The position numbers were made by a program, and so were the translations under genes. From Bacillota bacterium (lineage in GTDB: Bacteria; Bacillota; Clostridia; Christensenellales; Aristaeellaceae): 64,000 nucleotides of DNA. This document shows, piece after piece, positions 61,666 to 64,000 of the stretch. Where the stretch lies: contig JAEYRW010000118.1 of the NCBI GenBank assembly GCA_023435435.1, forward strand, positions 1-64,000. Direction: 5' to 3'. Each line of letters begins with the position of its first letter. Within the stretch, counting starts at the first letter, position 1. The notes under the pieces are model-generated. The model made no database searches and was not told the origin of the DNA. It worked only from the letters and a program-made list of their open reading frames with translations.

Positions 61666-61674
61666 AGGAAAACC

Positions 61675-63543
61675 ATGCCAATCAGAGTACTTGATCCCGC
61701 GATCGTGGGCCGCATCGCCGCCGGTGAGGTGGTGGAGCGCCCCGCTTCGGTCGCGAAGGAACTCATTGAGAACGCCGTGGATGCGGGCGCCACGTCCGTC
61801 ACCGTGGAGGTAAAGGACGGCGGCATTGCGCTTTTGCGCGTCACCGACAATGGCTGCGGCATCGCGCCCGGCCAGGTTGCCCTGGCGTTTGAAAACCATG
61901 CGACGTCCAAAATCGCCTCCGCGGAACAGCTCGACGACATTCGGACGCTGGGCTTTCGCGGCGAGGCGCTTCCGTCCATCGCCTCCGTTTCCCACGTGGA
62001 AATGACCACGCGGGAAAATGGCGCGCACAGCGGCGTCCGGTTGAACGTCGACGGCGGCGTCCGCCATCCCGTTCAGGAGGTTGGCTGCCCGGAGGGCACC
62101 ACGGTTGTGGTGTCGGAACTTTTTTACAATGTGCCCGTGCGCCGCGCTTTTTTGAAAAAGCCCGCCTACGAGGGGTCGCTGGTGAGCGATCTGGTGGAGC
62201 GCATGATCCTCGGAAACCCCGCCGTCTCCTTCCGCTTCATCAACAACGGGCGGACGGTTTATCACAGCTTTGGGGACGGCAATCTCAAGCATGCGGTGTT
62301 TGCCGTGTACGGCAGCGATACCGCCGAAAAAATGACCAATGTCGACTTCGCCTTTGGCGGCATGCGCATTTCGGGCATGATTGGTGTGGGGGAGCTTTCC
62401 AAGCCCACGCGGGCGCACCAGTTCTTCTACATCAACGGCCGCAGCGTGCACTGCCAGCTCATGACGCAGGTGCTCGAACAGGTCTGCGCCGGGCGTGTGA
62501 CCATCGGTACATATCCCATGTGCGCGCTCATGCTTCAAATACCGCCCGCCAGCGTGGATGTCAACGTCCATCCCAACAAACTGGAGGTACGCTTCCGCGA
62601 CGAACAGTCCATCCGGGAATCCGCCACGTACATCCTCTCGCAGGCTTTCGCGGGGGAAACCATGCTTGACTTCGCGCGGGACGAAAAAACATTCGAACAC
62701 GCATACGTTGTAGAAGAAAAACAGACCGTTGTCGTCGAAAAAGAGGACGAAGTCGTAAATGAACAAGTTGAAGTCGATACAACTCCGTCTCTTGAAGAAC
62801 GCTTGAATGTTGTACGGTCCGAGCCGCGCGACTTCACAAAACTCGAAATCCGGGAGTACGATGTTCCTGTTCTGGAGCCGCACGCGCCCATCCGGCCCGA
62901 AGTCCGAGAGGAGCCGCGGCAAATTGCCCTTGCGGAACCGGAAGAGCCCGGGAAGCCCCGGCGCGTGGAGCCGGCATATCGGGTGATCGGCACGCTTTTT
63001 AAGACGTACATCCTCATTGAACTGGACGAATCGCTCCTACTGATCGACCAGCACGCCGCCCATGAGCGCATCCTGTATGAAAAGTTCAACAGGAGGTTGG
63101 AGAGCGGGGGAACGGCGTCCCAGCCGCTCCTCGTTCCGATGGTGATCGACGTCGCCCAGCGGGAAATGTCCTTGCTTCAGGAGTTCGACGAATCCCTGCG
63201 CGCCGCCGGTTACGAGGTCGAACCCTTTGGCGAGCGGAGCGTCAGCGTGCGCGCCGTGCCCTTCATTTTAGGTCGTGCCGAGGTGCGGCCGGCGTTCATG
63301 GACATGCTTGAATCCCTGGACCGCCTGGCCGCGGCAGCAAAGGAGGCGCGCAGGGACGAACTCGCCATGATGGCGTGCAAGGCGGCCGTGAAGGGCGGCG
63401 ACAGCCTCTCCACCTCAGAAATCAACGCGCTCATCGATACCATGCGCGAGACCGGCGCGTCGCCCACCTGTCCGCACGGGCGTCCCGTTTCCCGCACGCT
63501 CACTCGGCGCGAAATCGAGAAAATGTTCAGGCGCATCCAATGA
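61675..63543 (+). CDS. mutL: DNA mismatch repair protein MutL (endonuclease type)
   Basis: A 622-residue protein: GHKL ATPase (AAGEVVERPASVAKELIENAVDAG, DNGCGI, FENHATSKI, GFRGEALPSIASV), a linker at about residues 340-425 rich in valine and glutamate, and a C-terminal endonuclease domain with DQHAAHERILYE, ACKAAVKGGD and CPHGRP, so it nicks DNA like other MutL proteins of bacteria without MutH. Codons 350-367 in the linker have unusual composition and a 21-bp periodicity at the DNA level. Confidence 0.97.
   Translation: MPIRVLDPAIVGRIAAGEVVERPASVAKELIENAVDAGATSVTVEVKDGGIALLRVTDNGCGIAPGQVALAFENHATSKIASAEQLDDIRTLGFRGEALPSIASVSHVEMTTRENGAHSGVRLNVDGGVRHPVQEVGCPEGTTVVVSELFYNVPVRRAFLKKPAYEGSLVSDLVERMILGNPAVSFRFINNGRTVYHSFGDGNLKHAVFAVYGSDTAEKMTNVDFAFGGMRISGMIGVGELSKPTRAHQFFYINGRSVHCQLMTQVLEQVCAGRVTIGTYPMCALMLQIPPASVDVNVHPNKLEVRFRDEQSIRESATYILSQAFAGETMLDFARDEKTFEHAYVVEEKQTVVVEKEDEVVNEQVEVDTTPSLEERLNVVRSEPRDFTKLEIREYDVPVLEPHAPIRPEVREEPRQIALAEPEEPGKPRRVEPAYRVIGTLFKTYILIELDESLLLIDQHAAHERILYEKFNRRLESGGTASQPLLVPMVIDVAQREMSLLQEFDESLRAAGYEVEPFGERSVSVRAVPFILGRAEVRPAFMDMLESLDRLAAAAKEARRDELAMMACKAAVKGGDSLSTSEINALIDTMRETGASPTCPHGRPVSRTLTRREIEKMFRRIQ
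62723..62776. repeat. Possible 21-bp phased repeats in the mutL linker
   Basis: AGACCGTTGTCG (62723-62734), AGGACGAAGTCG (62744-62755) and AAGTTGAAGTCG (62765-62776) follow each other at exactly 21 bp with nine-base A-rich spacers. Only the first is close to RRAC-N4-GTYT. The region encodes a valine/glutamate-rich linker, and a seven-residue protein periodicity could cause the same pattern. Confidence 0.35.
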
Positions 63544-64000
63544 CGGCGCGCATTCTGCTGCCCGTTGTCGCCGGCCCCACCGCCTCTGGAAAGACCGCGT
63601 GCGCGGTGGCGCTCTGTGAAAGCCTCGACGGCGAGGTCGTTTCCGCCGATTCCATGCAGGTGTACAGCGGCATGGAGATTTTATCCGCCGCGCCGGGCGA
63701 GGGGGAGAGGCGGGGGATTGCGCACCACCTCATCGCCGCCGCCGCCCCCGATGAACCCATGAGTGCTTGGGCGTACCGCGACATTGCCGCGCGCGTCATC
63801 GGGGAAATCGCGGCGCGCGGGAAAATGCCCGTTCTGTGCGGCGGAACCGGGCTGTACATCGACGCCGTTACAAAGCCCATGCGCTTTTCGGAACAGAGCG
63901 ATCCCACCTTGCGCGACGGACTCCGGGAAATGGCAAACACGCCGGGCGGCCGCGAAGAGATGCACGCAATTCTGGCGAAATTTGACCCCGACAGCGCCCG
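63540..64000 (+). CDS. miaA: tRNA dimethylallyltransferase (partial, cut by window end)
   Basis: The first 153 codons of MiaA are visible: P-loop VVAGPTASGKTACAVAL at residues 9-25, SADSMQVYSGMEI, IAHHLIAAAAPDE, and the segment LCGGTGLYIDAV. MiaA adds a dimethylallyl group to A37 of tRNAs reading UNN codons; MiaB, encoded at 57252, then methylthiolates it. The ATG overlaps the mutL stop (ATGA). The frame stays open to the last base, so the gene continues past the window. Confidence 0.95.
   Translation, partial: MTARILLPVVAGPTASGKTACAVALCESLDGEVVSADSMQVYSGMEILSAAPGEGERRGIAHHLIAAAAPDEPMSAWAYRDIAARVIGEIAARGKMPVLCGGTGLYIDAVTKPMRFSEQSDPTLRDGLREMANTPGGREEMHAILAKFDPDSA

Noticed and set aside
60274..62922. 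882-codon open frame antisense to mutS and mutL
   Set aside because: Spans two clearly coding genes on the other strand and has no domain or start signal.

Overview
The window is a gene-dense, GC-rich stretch of chromosome from a spore-forming, low-branching Firmicute, most likely a GC-rich member of the Clostridia. The evidence is an endospore gene set (spoIIAA-spoIIAB-sigF, spoVT, bofA, a SpoIIQ-like peptidase, a YabN relative), the ctsR-mcsA-mcsB-clpC stress operon, a T-box leader on thrS, promoters of the TTGACA/TATAAT type, strong AGGAGG ribosome binding sites and frequent GTG/TTG starts. I see no phage genes, transposases, rRNA genes or CRISPR array.

Layout. 1-4.5 kb: a Nudix hydrolase and a small-molecule kinase facing bofA, a small membrane protein and thrS with its T-box. 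4.5-9.4 kb: rpsB-tsf-pyrH, recX (opposite strand), a YebC-family protein and murI. 9.4-14 kb, minus strand: a lipoprotein, holA, comEC and a metallo-hydrolase. 14-15.9 kb: an asparagine-synthetase-like enzyme with an eroded glutaminase domain. 15.9-22.6 kb, minus strand: SpoIIQ-like M23 peptidase, rsmI, a homologue of the ArmA/Rmt 16S rRNA m7G1405 methyltransferases, a divergent tgt, rsmH, folC and trpS. 22.7-29.2 kb: plsX-acpP-rnc-smc-ftsY. 29.3-32.1 kb: nagA, a sirtuin and a secreted SH3 protein. 32.1-36.3 kb, minus strand: a two-component system, a DUF2318 lipoprotein, a heavy-metal/TauE/cupredoxin fusion protein and a monocistronic tRNA-Lys. 36.4-40.8 kb: DUF1540 protein, spoVT, a YabN lacking MazG, HU, RlbP/YabO, a fused IspDF and mtnN. 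41-46.8 kb: ctsR operon and a glycosyltransferase. 46.8-47.4 kb: a hairpin-rich region without a convincing gene. 47.4-53.1 kb: PBP1A, a minimal FtsH and the spoIIA operon. 53.2-64 kb: radical SAM pair, rng, miaB, a YlbF-family protein, mutS-mutL-miaA (cut by the window end).

Most of this is housekeeping: translation, RNA modification, DNA repair, lipid and isoprenoid synthesis, and early forespore control. Two observations stand out. First, the gene at 17451-18251 is a chromosomal member of the aminoglycoside-resistance 16S rRNA methyltransferase family, translationally coupled within an RNA-modification operon. Second, a recurring cis-element made of 12-bp imperfect inverted repeats (RRAC-N4-GTYT) separated by A/T-rich 9-bp spacers, so that centres are exactly 21 bp apart, occurs at five places (1460, 20238, 39136, 53097, 57196) and perhaps a sixth (62723). 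I know no family that explains it.

All calls come from reading the sequence and remembered family motifs; no search or computation was run. Long antisense open frames are common here because of the GC-rich third codon position and were ignored.
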